This document shows positions 6,921 to 15,873 of a stretch of 47,656 bases of DNA, one piece after another. The notes below the pieces were generated by a model. It was not told where the DNA came from, ran no database searches, and worked only from the letters and a program-made list of their open reading frames with translations. The stretch's first letter is position 1. Each line of letters starts with the position of its first letter. Made by a program: the position numbers and the translations under genes. Where the stretch lies: contig CACZLA010000014.1 of NCBI GenBank assembly GCA_902781895.1, forward strand, positions 1-47,656, given 5' to 3'. This DNA is from an uncultured Lachnospiraceae bacterium (lineage in GTDB: Bacteria; Bacillota; Clostridia; Lachnospirales; Lachnospiraceae).

Positions 6921-7733
6921 ATGAATCGATATGAAGATATAAATGATATTTCCGACGGAAAATTATATACCGGAAAAGATGAGGTGCTTATAGGCACAAA
7001 TGGATGCGCAGGCTGCAGTCATTGCTGCAGATCTGATATGGGGCATTCCATCGTGCTGACTCCTTATGATATTTATGAGTTGACAAAGGCTTCAGGCAAA
7101 ACCTTTGATGAGCTTATGGTGGCATTTATCATCGAGCTATCCGTGATAGATGAAATAGTACTTCCTCATCTCAAGATGGACGAGGGCTGTAAATTTCTCG
7201 ATAATGGCAGATGCTCCGTTCATGCACACAGGCCGGGGATATGCAGACTGTTTCCGCTGGGACGGATCTATCAGGAAAATGGATTCAAATATTTCATTCA
7301 GACTAAGGAATGTCCATGTGAGAACAAAACTCCCGTGGTGATAGATGAGTGGCTTGGTATAGAGAATATGGAGAAAAATACTGAGTTCATAAATAAATGG
7401 CATCGCTTCATTAAGTTTGAACAGAAGAAGGTGAAAACCATCCGCGAAATGTCAGGCTATGAGATAGCCCGCATCCGTGACATGGATGAAGAGGAGCTGG
7501 AGGTCTATGCCGGAATTATCGGAGAAGATGAGGATTATGATGAATTAAAGCTCGGTTACCGCGAGAGCAAGATGAAAGAGCTGGAGCAGATCTGTGATTA
7601 TTCGGTAAAAGAGGTTATGAAGAGTGCTCTGTCTATCCTCTTTATGACACCCTATGATACAGAGGCTGATTTTTATGAGCAGTTTGATGTGAGACTGAAG
7701 AAGTGTATAGGAGTTCTGCGAAAGATCAACTGA
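6921..7733 (+). CDS. YkgJ-family CxxCxxCC cysteine-cluster protein
   Basis: A 270-residue protein with the metal-binding signature of the YkgJ family (PF03692). C29, C32, C35 and C36 form CAGCSHCC. GC(K)FLDNGRCSVHAHRPGICRLFPLG and a CPC motif follow, giving at least eight conserved cysteines in the first half. The family is thought to bind zinc or an iron-sulfur cluster; its reaction is unclear. The C-terminal half (about 150-270) is charged and helical with no recognised domain. No Shine-Dalgarno sequence is visible before ATG 6921, unlike most neighbours. An upstream ATG at 6911 is out of use because it hits TGA at once. It lies 82 nt before mnmA. Confidence 0.85.
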   Translation: MNRYEDINDISDGKLYTGKDEVLIGTNGCAGCSHCCRSDMGHSIVLTPYDIYELTKASGKTFDELMVAFIIELSVIDEIVLPHLKMDEGCKFLDNGRCSVHAHRPGICRLFPLGRIYQENGFKYFIQTKECPCENKTPVVIDEWLGIENMEKNTEFINKWHRFIKFEQKKVKTIREMSGYEIARIRDMDEEELEVYAGIIGEDEDYDELKLGYRESKMKELEQICDYSVKEVMKSALSILFMTPYDTEADFYEQFDVRLKKCIGVLRKIN

Positions 7734-7815
7734 AATAAATCGATTGAAATATATTAAGTGAGCAGATACAAGATTGATACAATAACGAAGAAGAAAGAAA
7801 AGTAGAGAAGTATTA

Positions 7816-8997
7816 ATGGCTGAAAGTGAGAAGAAAGCACTGGTGGCTATGAGTGGAGGAGTTGACAGCTCCGTTGCGGCTTATCTCATGAAGGAAAAGG
7901 GTTATTCCCCCATCGGAGTAACCATGATGCTTCATGAAAATGATGAGGGAAGCATAAAAGGCACTCACAGCTGCTGTACTCAGGATGATATTGAGGATGC
8001 GCGGGTGGTAGCGTCGTATCTTGGTATTCCATTTAACGTTGTTAATTTCCTGGATGGCTTTAAAGAAAAGATAATAGATAAATTCATAGAAACCTATCTG
8101 AAGGGGGAGACCCCGAATCCCTGTATAGACTGTAATAAATATATGAAATTCGGCAGGCTTTTCGAGATGGCGGATGAACAGGGCTGCGAATGTGTGGTCA
8201 CGGGACATTATGCTACGGTAGAGAAGGATGAGCAGACAGGACGTTACAGGCTCAGGAGGGCAAAGGACAGAAAGAAGGATCAGACATATGTGTTATACTT
8301 TCTGAGTCAGGAGCAGCTGGCACGGCTTGTATTTCCTCTTGGTGAATATGAGAAGGAGGATGTCAGAGATCTGGCAGAGGCGCAGAATCTGATAGTTGCC
8401 AGAAAGCATGACAGTCAGGATATCTGCTTTGTGCCGGATGGAGATTATGCCGGATTTATAGAAAGAGACGCTGCGCCGCAGGTTAAAGCGGCACTGGAAG
8501 AGGCGAAAGATAGTAATGACCCTGCAAATAAATCGGCGGAGGGGGAAAGCACCTACGGAAAGTTTATTGATAAAAACGGTCACATTCTGGGAGTACATAA
8601 GGGATATTATCATTATACTATAGGGCAGCGAAAGGGACTTGGAATATCCGCAGAGGCACCGCTGTATGTGGTTGACATAATTCCTAAAACAAACGAGGTT
8701 GTGCTCGGTTCAAATGATGATCTCTTCCGAAGGGAAGTTGAGGCATATGATTTTAATCTTATAAGTCTGCCGGAACCGGATAATGATCTGGTCCTCAGAG
8801 TAACAGCGAAGGTCAGATATCGTGCTGTTGATACACCGGGAACCATAACCATCAGGAAGGACGGAACCGCTACGATGCTATTTGACGAGCCTGTCAGAGC
8901 GGTAACACCGGGGCAGTCGCTGGTTATCTATGACGGAGAATACTGTCTGGGCGGTGGGATCATCACGGATAATAAATACGTAAATAAAGAAGATTGA
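7816..8997 (+). CDS. mnmA: tRNA-specific 2-thiouridylase MnmA
   Basis: It thiolates U34 of Lys, Glu and Gln tRNAs in the cytoplasm, using ATP and sulfur passed from a cysteine desulfurase. The PP-loop is SGGVDSS (13-19). The two catalytic cysteines are C103 in TPNPCIDC and C204 in DSQDICFVPDG, and GHYA lies at 130-133. The C terminus has HYTIGQRKGLG and the beta-barrel with GGGII. Length 393 exceeds the usual 355-375 because of an extra charged segment at about 218-250 (EEAKDSNDPANKSAEGESTY). The ribosome site is weak (AGAGAAG). It may share a transcript with the cysteine-cluster gene upstream. Confidence 0.96.
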   Translation: MAESEKKALVAMSGGVDSSVAAYLMKEKGYSPIGVTMMLHENDEGSIKGTHSCCTQDDIEDARVVASYLGIPFNVVNFLDGFKEKIIDKFIETYLKGETPNPCIDCNKYMKFGRLFEMADEQGCECVVTGHYATVEKDEQTGRYRLRRAKDRKKDQTYVLYFLSQEQLARLVFPLGEYEKEDVRDLAEAQNLIVARKHDSQDICFVPDGDYAGFIERDAAPQVKAALEEAKDSNDPANKSAEGESTYGKFIDKNGHILGVHKGYYHYTIGQRKGLGISAEAPLYVVDIIPKTNEVVLGSNDDLFRREVEAYDFNLISLPEPDNDLVLRVTAKVRYRAVDTPGTITIRKDGTATMLFDEPVRAVTPGQSLVIYDGEYCLGGGIITDNKYVNKED

Positions 8998-9048
8998 TTT
9001 GGAACAATCAGTAATAATTAAAAGTGTTTTAATGGAGGTTTTAGTAAT

Positions 9049-10404
9049 ATGACAGTGCAGGAAATGCTTGATTACATGGATAAGGGTGAGGAGAAATGTC
9101 GCTCTGTTGATGTAGTTGATAACAGATTGTATGATCAGTTTGGAGTTAAAAGAGGTCTCAGAGACCTTGATGGTCATGGTGTACTTACCGGTGTCACAAA
9201 CATTTCCAAGGTATTATCATCAAAGATCATTGATGGAAAGGAAGTTTTCTGTGACGGCGAACTCTGGTATCGTGGCTATAATGTCATGGAAATGGTAAAG
9301 GATTTCGGCTTCAAAAGATTTGGATTTGAAGAGATAGCATATCTGCTTCTTTTCGGTGAGCTTCCGGATAAGACACAGCTTGCGGATTTCAGAACCGTTC
9401 TGGGAAAACTGAACCGCCTTCCTACGAATTTTACCAGGGATGTAATAATGAAAGCCCCCAGCCGGGATATAATGAACTCCATGACAAAGTCTGTACTTAC
9501 TCTTGCATCCTATGATGACTTTGAGGTTTCAGACCTGTCTATACCGAATGTACTTCGCCAGTGTATGGCGCTTATCAGTGAGTTTCCGATGCTGGCAGTA
9601 TATGGCTACTGTGCGTACAATCATTATGAGAAGGATGACAGTATGTATATACATCGTCCGGATCCGAATCTCAGTACGGCTGAGAATTTCCTCAGAATGC
9701 TTCGACCGGACAAAAACTATACCGAGCTGGAAGCACAGGTACTTGATGCGGCACTTGTTCTTCATATGGAGCATGGCGGCGGTAACAATTCAACCTTTAC
9801 AACAAGAGTAGTTTCCAGTGCCGGTTCGGATACTTATTCCGTTATTGCGGCTGCACTTTCATCCCTCAAAGGACCTAAGCATGGTGGTGCCAATATCAAG
9901 GTTATGCAGATGATGGATGATATCAGAGCCCATGTTCCGGATTATAATGATATAGATACACTTAAGGATTATCTGTCACAGATAGTTGATAAGAAAGCAT
10001 TTGATAAGCGCGGACTTATCTATGGAATGGGTCATGCCATCTATGCCATTTCCGATCCGAGAGCAAGAGTATTTAAGCAGTTCGTAGAGAGACTTGCCGT
10101 TGAAAAGCATAAGGAAAAGGAATTCGAGCTCTATACGAATATCGAGAAGCTTGCACCTGAGATCATCGCCGAGAAGCGAAGGATATACAAGGGTGTCAGC
10201 GCAAATGTGGATTTTTACAGCGGATTTGTATACAGCATGCTGGGAATACCGGTTGAGCTTTACACACCTCTGTTTGCCATAGCCAGAATAGTCGGCTGGT
10301 CAGCACACCGTATCGAAGAGCTTATCAACGTTGATAAGATCATTCGTCCGGCATACAAGAGTATCATGAAAGAGCGTGTTTACGTGACAATAGATGAGAG
10401 ATAA
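9049..10404 (+). CDS. Citrate synthase
   Basis: Condenses acetyl-CoA and oxaloacetate to citrate, the entry to 2-oxoglutarate and glutamate synthesis in anaerobes with a partial TCA cycle. At 451 residues it belongs to the longer citrate synthase group. Catalytic residues are in place: H278 in GPKHGGAN, H329 in GMGHAIY (GHRVY in most relatives), D388 in NVDFYSG. The oxaloacetate-site segment HMEHGGGNNSTFTTR precedes them. The N-terminal 40 residues form a helical lead-in. TGGAGG lies upstream of the ATG. A terminator follows at 10428-10459. An aconitase-family enzyme is encoded separately at 36900. Confidence 0.95.
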   Translation: MTVQEMLDYMDKGEEKCRSVDVVDNRLYDQFGVKRGLRDLDGHGVLTGVTNISKVLSSKIIDGKEVFCDGELWYRGYNVMEMVKDFGFKRFGFEEIAYLLLFGELPDKTQLADFRTVLGKLNRLPTNFTRDVIMKAPSRDIMNSMTKSVLTLASYDDFEVSDLSIPNVLRQCMALISEFPMLAVYGYCAYNHYEKDDSMYIHRPDPNLSTAENFLRMLRPDKNYTELEAQVLDAALVLHMEHGGGNNSTFTTRVVSSAGSDTYSVIAAALSSLKGPKHGGANIKVMQMMDDIRAHVPDYNDIDTLKDYLSQIVDKKAFDKRGLIYGMGHAIYAISDPRARVFKQFVERLAVEKHKEKEFELYTNIEKLAPEIIAEKRRIYKGVSANVDFYSGFVYSMLGIPVELYTPLFAIARIVGWSAHRIEELINVDKIIRPAYKSIMKERVYVTIDER

Positions 10405-10427
10405 ATCTCAGATACAGGAAAGAAATG

Positions 10428-10459
10428 GGACATCGAAAAATATCCGGTGTCCTTTTTTT
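10428..10459 (+). terminator. Terminator after citrate synthase
   Basis: GGACATCG (10428-10435) pairs with CGGTGTCC (10445-10452) with one G-U pair, followed by seven T. Confidence 0.85.
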
Positions 10460-10486
10460 GTGACAAATGTCATTTCATAATATTAC
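10458..10486 (+). promoter_or_regulatory. Candidate promoter upstream of the ABC operon
   Basis: TTGTGA (10458-10463), 17 nt, TATTAC (10481-10486). The palindrome TGACAAATGTCA (10461-10472) overlaps the -35, resembling the motif at the PNP promoter. The -35 overlaps the terminator T-run. Confidence 0.45.
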
Positions 10487-10536
10487 ATTCCACACTACTT
10501 TGAAACCGGCAGGTCTGGTAGTCTATATATAGAAAA

Positions 10537-10569
10537 AAGATTCTTCGGGCTAAAGCCCTCAGAATGACA
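10537..10569. repeat. Short member of the GTCATTCTGAG...AAGAATCTT hairpin family
   Basis: On the minus strand this reads TGTCATTCTGAG, GGCTTTAGCCC, GAAGAATCTT. The outer ends match those of the 142-bp elements at 18173 and 42590; the interior is replaced by a GGGCT/AGCCC hairpin. It points away from the ABC operon. A further AATGACA-N9-TGTCATT inverted repeat starts at its end (10563-10585). Confidence 0.7.
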
Positions 10570-10609
10570 AAGATAATGTGTCATTATAAGTACAGAAAGG
10601 AAAAAATGT

Positions 10610-11557
10610 ATGAGTGATACGGTTGTAAAAATTTCGGGCCTTGTAAAAAGATATAAGGAGCTTATAGCGCTGGACAATTTCAGTCTGGAAATAAAAGAAG
10701 GAGAGGTATTCGGACTTCTCGGACCGAACGGATCGGGAAAGACCACAACCATAAACTGTCTGCTCTCGCTTCTTTCCTATGATAAGGGGGAAATTGAGGT
10801 CTTCGGTGAAAAAATGGGACCGGAGAAAAAGAACATAAAAAAACGTATCGGAGTTGTGTCCCAGAATGTTGCTGTTTTTGATGAGCTTACGGTTTATGAA
10901 AATATCAATTATTTCTGCGGACTTTATATAAAGGACAGTAATAAAAGGAAGCAGTATGTTGAAGAAGCGATAGATTTTGTGGATCTTTCGGACTTTAAAA
11001 AGTTTTATCCTAGAAAGCTTTCGGGAGGCCTTCTGAGAAGACTGAATATTGCCTGCGGTATAGCTCATAAGCCTGACCTTATTATTCTGGATGAACCCAC
11101 GGTAGCAGTTGATCCTCAGTCGAGGAACAGGATACTGGAGGGAATCACAGAGCTGAATGAGAAGGGCGCAACCATTATTTATACATCCCATTATATGGAA
11201 GAGGTTGAGCAGATATGTTCGAACATCCTTATCATGGATAAGGGTAAGGAGATAGCATCCGGCACCAGCGAGGAGCTGAAGAGCCGTATCAAAAATACGG
11301 AAAATGTTATCGTCGACGTAAGACGTCTTGATAATACTCATGTGGAAGAAATAAAGAAGCTCAGTCATGTTTATGATGTGAAATATGCAAATGATAAGCT
11401 GACCATAAAGTGTTCGGGAGGCAAGCATAATATTACTCATGTTATAGAGTATTTCTCAGATAACAATCTGGATTATGACCGTATTTATTCTGAACTGCCG
11501 ACACTCAATGACGTATTTCTTGAGATAACCGGTAAGGAGCTTAGGGATAAGGAGTAA
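10610..11557 (+). CDS. ABC transporter ATP-binding protein (ABC-2 exporter)
   Basis: The motor subunit of an export system with the two permeases that follow. Walker A is GPNGSGKTTT (about 39-48), Q-loop VVSQN, Walker B LIILDEPT, and H-loop in YTSHYMEEVEQ. The signature motif is LSGGLLRR rather than the usual LSGGQ/M. A C-terminal domain of about 90 residues follows the nucleotide-binding fold, as in DrrA/CcmA-like and LnrL-type ATPases. AAAGG lies 9 nt before the ATG. The stop is 5 nt before the first permease. Substrate unknown; lipid-like antibiotics or toxic amphiphiles are typical for this set-up. Confidence 0.93.
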   Translation: MSDTVVKISGLVKRYKELIALDNFSLEIKEGEVFGLLGPNGSGKTTTINCLLSLLSYDKGEIEVFGEKMGPEKKNIKKRIGVVSQNVAVFDELTVYENINYFCGLYIKDSNKRKQYVEEAIDFVDLSDFKKFYPRKLSGGLLRRLNIACGIAHKPDLIILDEPTVAVDPQSRNRILEGITELNEKGATIIYTSHYMEEVEQICSNILIMDKGKEIASGTSEELKSRIKNTENVIVDVRRLDNTHVEEIKKLSHVYDVKYANDKLTIKCSGGKHNITHVIEYFSDNNLDYDRIYSELPTLNDVFLEITGKELRDKE

Positions 11558-11562
11558 AACAA

Positions 11563-12756
11563 ATGTTTAAACTGTTATTCGTTTCACAACTTAAAAGTGC
11601 GGTAAGAACAAAAAGATATCTGTTCTGGACACTGCTGTTTCCCATCGCTCTCGGAAGTCTGTTTTTCTTTGCATTCGGAAAGATCTATGATCAGGACAAG
11701 TCGGAGGTTATCCCTGTTACAGTAATATGTGACAATCCGTCTGAAAATGAAAACTATAAGAATTTTACAGCTGTGCTGGAAGGTCTGCAGTATGATGACG
11801 GAACGAACATGGTGGAGATCAAAGATGTGGAAGCAACTGATACACAGACTGCTACTGAAAAGGCTGAGGAGCTTCTGAAGGATGAGGATATCGACGGAAT
11901 AATATTTGTCTCCGGAGACGGGAAAATATCACTTAAGATAGCCGAGAACAGTGTCAGCTCCAGTATCCTTACAAATGTGATCAACACCTACAAACAGAAG
12001 GTGGACATCTTAACTGCCGCCATGGAAAAACAGACAGAGAAAGGAAACAGTGATCCGGCAGAACTGCAGAAGCTTATGGAGGAAATAACCGAATCGACTG
12101 AGTATACGAAGTCCATACCTCTTGCCGGTGAAAATAAGGATCCTTTCGTACAGTATTTCTATAATCTGATAGCTATGATCAGCATTATGGGTTCTATGTC
12201 AACACTGGCAATAGTCATAGACGGACAAGCCAACCAGTCAACGAGGGGTATCCGTATAGATGCCTCCCCTGTAAATAAGATTAAGTATGAACTGATACTT
12301 CAGCTGGCTGCTGTATTCGTTCAGGAGATAATTATCGTCATCGCACTTTTATATTATACAAAGGTGCTGGGAATAAATTTCGGAGGCGATATGGGGCTGG
12401 TATATCTTACATCAATACTCAGTACGCTGCTTGGCTGTTCGCTGGGATTCCTTGTAGGACATATAGGAAAATTCAGCAGAACTATCAAGGAAAATATACT
12501 TATGACCATCATTCTCGGTGGTGGATTTCTGTCAGGACTTATGTACGGAGACATGAAAGCAATCATTGAAGAAAACTGTCCTATAATAAATCGTATAAAT
12601 CCGTCGGCAGTCATTTCCGATGCATTTATATCACTGAATCTGTTCGGCGTAGGAAAGAAATATTATTACTCCATTTTCTATGTGATGATACTTACCGTGA
12701 TATTTACGGCTATCGGTCTTACCATGTCAAGGAGGAAGCAGTATGCAAGTTTATAA
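11563..12756 (+). CDS. ABC-2 type permease, subunit 1
   Basis: A membrane subunit of 397 residues. One N-terminal transmembrane helix (FWTLLFPIALGSLFFFAF) is followed by a large external domain (about 45-205), then five to six helices from FYNLIAMISIMGSM to the C terminus. This is the ABC2_membrane_3 layout. The gene overlaps the next by 14 nt, so the pair is translationally coupled. It pairs with the second permease as a heterodimer around the ATPase. The ATPase-permease-permease set resembles LnrLMN of Bacillus; that comparison is by architecture only. Confidence 0.9.
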   Translation: MFKLLFVSQLKSAVRTKRYLFWTLLFPIALGSLFFFAFGKIYDQDKSEVIPVTVICDNPSENENYKNFTAVLEGLQYDDGTNMVEIKDVEATDTQTATEKAEELLKDEDIDGIIFVSGDGKISLKIAENSVSSSILTNVINTYKQKVDILTAAMEKQTEKGNSDPAELQKLMEEITESTEYTKSIPLAGENKDPFVQYFYNLIAMISIMGSMSTLAIVIDGQANQSTRGIRIDASPVNKIKYELILQLAAVFVQEIIIVIALLYYTKVLGINFGGDMGLVYLTSILSTLLGCSLGFLVGHIGKFSRTIKENILMTIILGGGFLSGLMYGDMKAIIEENCPIINRINPSAVISDAFISLNLFGVGKKYYYSIFYVMILTVIFTAIGLTMSRRKQYASL

Positions 12757-13897
12757 AACATTTTTTAAGGTTGCAAAAAAATATAAAACCGGAATTATCA
12801 TGTATACTGTGATTGTGGTATTTATGCTGATGGTGCTTTCAAATACCACTTCATCGGGAAATCAGAAGGTGGTTCAGAAAAAGTATAGTATCGTAGTTGT
12901 GGATAATGATAATTCGGAAGTATCAAAAAAGCTCTATGATCACCTGGACAAGGTGCATAACATTCACAAGGGTGATTACACTGATGAACAGATACGTATT
13001 CTGCTCTATAACATGGCTATATCATCATATATTGAGATACCGGAGGGCTTTGGTGAAAAGTTTCTGGAGGACGGAAGCATAACTGTTAAATCAACCTATG
13101 ACGATGCAGTGCCTCGTGGTATGTTTGTAAATATGCAGATAGATGAATATCTGAACAGCATCAAAAACTATATGAGTATTGACTACAGCCTTGATGAGGC
13201 TGCGGAAAAAGCAGAGGAGTCTCTGAAGGATGACTTTGTAAGCATTCAGCAGAAGGATACTCCGGAAGCAGAGTCGTCATATGTTGCATTTATCTTTCTT
13301 CCTTATGGTATAGTATCGATACTGTTCTCAGGTATCCTCCCGGTAATAATGAGCTTCAATGAGAAAGAAAAGAAAAACCGTACTGCGGTATCTGCAACAA
13401 AAATGACAACGAGGAATATAGCGATCATACTTGCTTCGGCAACCCTTGCACTAGTTGTGATCACACTTCTTATAGGTATGGCAACTGCATCGGATGTGAG
13501 TTATTTATTTACAAAACCCTGGTGGTATGCAGTGCTCAACGTTGTTGTGTATACGTTTACCATTACCATGCTGATGACAATGATAGCTACACTTCCTATA
13601 ATCGGAACGGGAAAGGAAGCAACGAATACGGTTTCATTTGTCACAGTCATCATAGGCCTTACATTTGCATTCCTGGGTGGTACATTTGTCGGCCTTGATA
13701 TACTGGGTGAAGGTGTGGCGAAGATAGGAAGGTTCACACCGAACTACTGGTATTCAACTGCTTCAAAAAAGATATGGTATGATAACGCAGGACTCTCAGA
13801 TATCATAGGATGCTTTGGGGTACAGATACTGATGGGTATAACCTGTCTTGCCATAGCACTTGCATTTACCAGACTGTATGGTGAAAAATCAGAATAA
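12743..13897 (+). CDS. ABC-2 type permease, subunit 2
   Basis: A 384-residue permease with the same plan as the previous gene. The first helix is GIIMYTVIVVFMLMVLSN. An extracellular domain (about 40-185) follows, then helices from YVAFIFLPYGIVSILFSG onwards, including the GLTFAFLGGTFVG segment. Its start lies inside the end of the upstream permease, where AAGGAGG-like AGGAGGAAGCAGT provides the ribosome site. It ends the operon. The next promoter is in the repeat element at 13916-13995. Confidence 0.9.
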   Translation: MQVYKTFFKVAKKYKTGIIMYTVIVVFMLMVLSNTTSSGNQKVVQKKYSIVVVDNDNSEVSKKLYDHLDKVHNIHKGDYTDEQIRILLYNMAISSYIEIPEGFGEKFLEDGSITVKSTYDDAVPRGMFVNMQIDEYLNSIKNYMSIDYSLDEAAEKAEESLKDDFVSIQQKDTPEAESSYVAFIFLPYGIVSILFSGILPVIMSFNEKEKKNRTAVSATKMTTRNIAIILASATLALVVITLLIGMATASDVSYLFTKPWWYAVLNVVVYTFTITMLMTMIATLPIIGTGKEATNTVSFVTVIIGLTFAFLGGTFVGLDILGEGVAKIGRFTPNYWYSTASKKIWYDNAGLSDIIGCFGVQILMGITCLAIALAFTRLYGEKSE

Positions 13898-13915
13898 TGT
13901 GGAATAAGTAAAAAA

Positions 13916-13982
13916 GTGTCATAAGGTCAACGTGCTTTTCCTGCGAGCGGGAAATCATGTTGACTTTTGACGTTAATGTCAT
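13916..13982. repeat. 67-bp hairpin element with TGACA/TGTCA ends, copy A
   Basis: It begins GTGTCATAAGGTCAA and ends TTGACTTTTGACGTTAATGTCAT (given in two parts: TTGACTTT, TGACGTTAATGTCA). The centre is an imperfect CTTTTCCTGC/GCGGGAAA hairpin. The ends are inverted versions of each other: TGTCATAAGGTCAA against TGACATTAACGTCAA. A second copy of the same organisation lies at 28976-29041. Neither encodes protein. MITE-like by shape. Confidence 0.75.
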
Positions 13983-13995
13983 ATGATATTAATAT
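13967..13995 (+). promoter_or_regulatory. Promoter of the exonuclease-nuclease-TCS operon
   Basis: TTGACG (13967-13972), 17 nt, TAATAT (13990-13995), about 41 nt before the start codon. The -35 box belongs to the right end of the repeat element; the -10 lies outside it. Confidence 0.65.
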
Positions 13996-14035
13996 ATAGT
14001 AATCTGGTTATATAGATTGATCGGGAGAGTAGCGC

Positions 14036-14686
14036 ATGGCATACTATGTAGTTGTAGACCTGGAAATGTGTAAGGTTCCAAAATATAATAAACCGGGATA
14101 TGGACATAATCATGAGATAATCCAGATAGGAGCGGCGCTTATGGACGATAAACTGGATATTATCGATAAGTACAGTACGTTCGTAAAGCCGGATTACGGA
14201 GTTCTGGATGATTTTATCTCAAAGCTTACGGGAATCAAGCCGGAGGATCTTAAAGATGCCCCTATGGTTGCTGAGGCTGTGGAGGATTTTCTCGGCTGGC
14301 TTCCGGATGGAGAGGTGACTGCAATTTCCTGGAGCTTTGCGGACAGGAATCAATTTCATCACGAACTTACTTCTAAGGGGATAGAAATAAGTGACCGCTT
14401 TAATCATATACTTGAAAATTGGGTTGATTGTCAGCCGCAGTTCAGCGAAAAGATGAATATGAAAAAACGCTACTCACTTGAGGAAGCACTTGTGGCTGCA
14501 GATATCTGCACTGACGGACATGCTCATAACGGAATGGTTGATGCCTATAATACAGCACTTTTATATGCGAAGATGCAAAGGGAAGAAAAACTGGTACTGA
14601 ACAAATATTATAAGACGGCTCATGAGGATTCTGAGCCTGAACATCTCAGCTTTTCCTTCGGGGATCTGCTGGATAAACTGACATAG
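14036..14686 (+). CDS. DEDDh-family 3'-5' exonuclease
   Basis: A 216-residue member of the RNase T/DnaQ exonuclease superfamily. All catalytic acids are visible: D8 and E10 in VVDLEM, D103 in SFADRNQF, and H164/D169 in HAHNGMVDA, the H-x4-D of the DEDDh type. The LTGIKPEDL helix is also conserved. The domain composition resembles the KapD/ERI-1-like single-domain group that trims RNA or short nucleic acids; the substrate cannot be told from sequence. GGGAGAG lies before the ATG. It is the first gene of an operon whose second gene starts 4 nt after its stop and encodes a secreted nuclease. Confidence 0.92.
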   Translation: MAYYVVVDLEMCKVPKYNKPGYGHNHEIIQIGAALMDDKLDIIDKYSTFVKPDYGVLDDFISKLTGIKPEDLKDAPMVAEAVEDFLGWLPDGEVTAISWSFADRNQFHHELTSKGIEISDRFNHILENWVDCQPQFSEKMNMKKRYSLEEALVAADICTDGHAHNGMVDAYNTALLYAKMQREEKLVLNKYYKTAHEDSEPEHLSFSFGDLLDKLT

Positions 14687-14690
14687 TGAT

Positions 14691-15851
14691 ATGGATAAAA
14701 AACAGCTTTTGGAAAAACTGAAGAAATACTTGATGATAGTAATATGTGTGGCTATGATAAATGTATTATTTGGCTGCACATTTTCTTTAGATGGAGATAA
14801 GTCTTCTGAGAAAACACCTGACAGATCGGTTGCCGTGGATGAGGAGCAGTCTTCTCAGAATCTTTCGGAAAAGACTACGGAAGCGACAACAGAAGAGACC
14901 ACCGAAACAACGACGGAAGCAACCACGGAATCAAAGACTGAGAAATCATCAGTTACGACGGATATCCCGCCATATTCGGGAAAGGCATATATAGAGTTAA
15001 ATGATAATAAGCCTGAGTTTACGGATGAGGAAAAGAAAAGTACTGAGGCCTTTGAAAAATACAGCGAGCTGGACAGACTGGGAAGGTGCGGAGTTGCATT
15101 TGCAAACATTTGTCCGGAGCTTATGCCTACGGAAAAACGCGGTGAGATAGGAGACGTTCGTCCCACGGGATGGCACACAGTAAAATACAGTGAGGTGATT
15201 GAAGACAATTATCTCTACAACAGATCGCATCTTATCGCATACAGTCTTGCAGGAGAAAATGCCAATACGAAAAATCTCATCACGGGAACGAGATACCTGA
15301 ATCAGGAGACCATGCAGATATTTGAGCTGGAGGTTCTGAACTATGTAAGGGATACCGGGAACCATGTTCTGTACAGAGTTACTCCTGTTTTTGAGGGTGA
15401 TAATCTGGTTGCCACCGGCGTTAAAATGGAGGGCTGGTCCGTTGAGGATGAAGGCAAAGGAATATGCTATAATATTTTCTGTTATAATATTCAGCCTCAT
15501 ATTGTGATCGACTATGCGACGGGTGACAGCAGACTGGCGGAGGACGCAGAAAGCGACAAAGATGAAACACCGAAGGATGAGTCTTCAGAGAGTGGCGGGA
15601 AAACATCAGAGGCGGATACTCAGAATAGTACACAAACTCCGGGAACGGTAGTTGATCCGAATTCCGAAGGATTTGAAAATACGGTTACGGACTTTGTGGT
15701 AAATACAAATTCCCGAAAGATACATCTGCCGTCATGTAACAGTGTAAATGATATGGCTGAGAAAAATAAATGGGAATACACAGGTACCCTGAATGAGCTG
15801 AAGGAAAAGGGGTATGATCCATGTGGGCGATGTCTTGCCCGGTATAAATAA
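14691..15851 (+). CDS. Lipoprotein DNA/RNA non-specific endonuclease with C-terminal Cys-rich domain
   Basis: A surface-anchored nuclease of 386 residues. The lipobox is LFGC with C29. A Thr/Glu-rich linker of TTEATTEE-like repeats spans about 62-90. The ββα-metal endonuclease domain runs about 100-285, with YNRSHLIAYSL (catalytic H180; NRSH in place of DRGH) and NLITGTRYLNQETM, as in streptococcal EndA-like DNA-entry nucleases. After a second low-complexity linker, about 335-386 forms a small domain with HLPSCNSVN and PCGRCLARYK, like the zinc-binding Ada-type domains on some secreted nucleases. DNA scavenging or uptake fits. The preceding exonuclease could finish degradation inside the cell, an inference. 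Confidence 0.9.
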   Translation: MDKKQLLEKLKKYLMIVICVAMINVLFGCTFSLDGDKSSEKTPDRSVAVDEEQSSQNLSEKTTEATTEETTETTTEATTESKTEKSSVTTDIPPYSGKAYIELNDNKPEFTDEEKKSTEAFEKYSELDRLGRCGVAFANICPELMPTEKRGEIGDVRPTGWHTVKYSEVIEDNYLYNRSHLIAYSLAGENANTKNLITGTRYLNQETMQIFELEVLNYVRDTGNHVLYRVTPVFEGDNLVATGVKMEGWSVEDEGKGICYNIFCYNIQPHIVIDYATGDSRLAEDAESDKDETPKDESSESGGKTSEADTQNSTQTPGTVVDPNSEGFENTVTDFVVNTNSRKIHLPSCNSVNDMAEKNKWEYTGTLNELKEKGYDPCGRCLARYK

Positions 15852-15873
15852 ATGATGCAATGTGGAATATGGT

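Noticed and set aside
10559-11440. 293-codon minus-strand reading frame over the ABC ATPase
   Set aside because: It lies opposite a clear ATPase with all motifs; the translation has no recognisable domain and no ribosome site.
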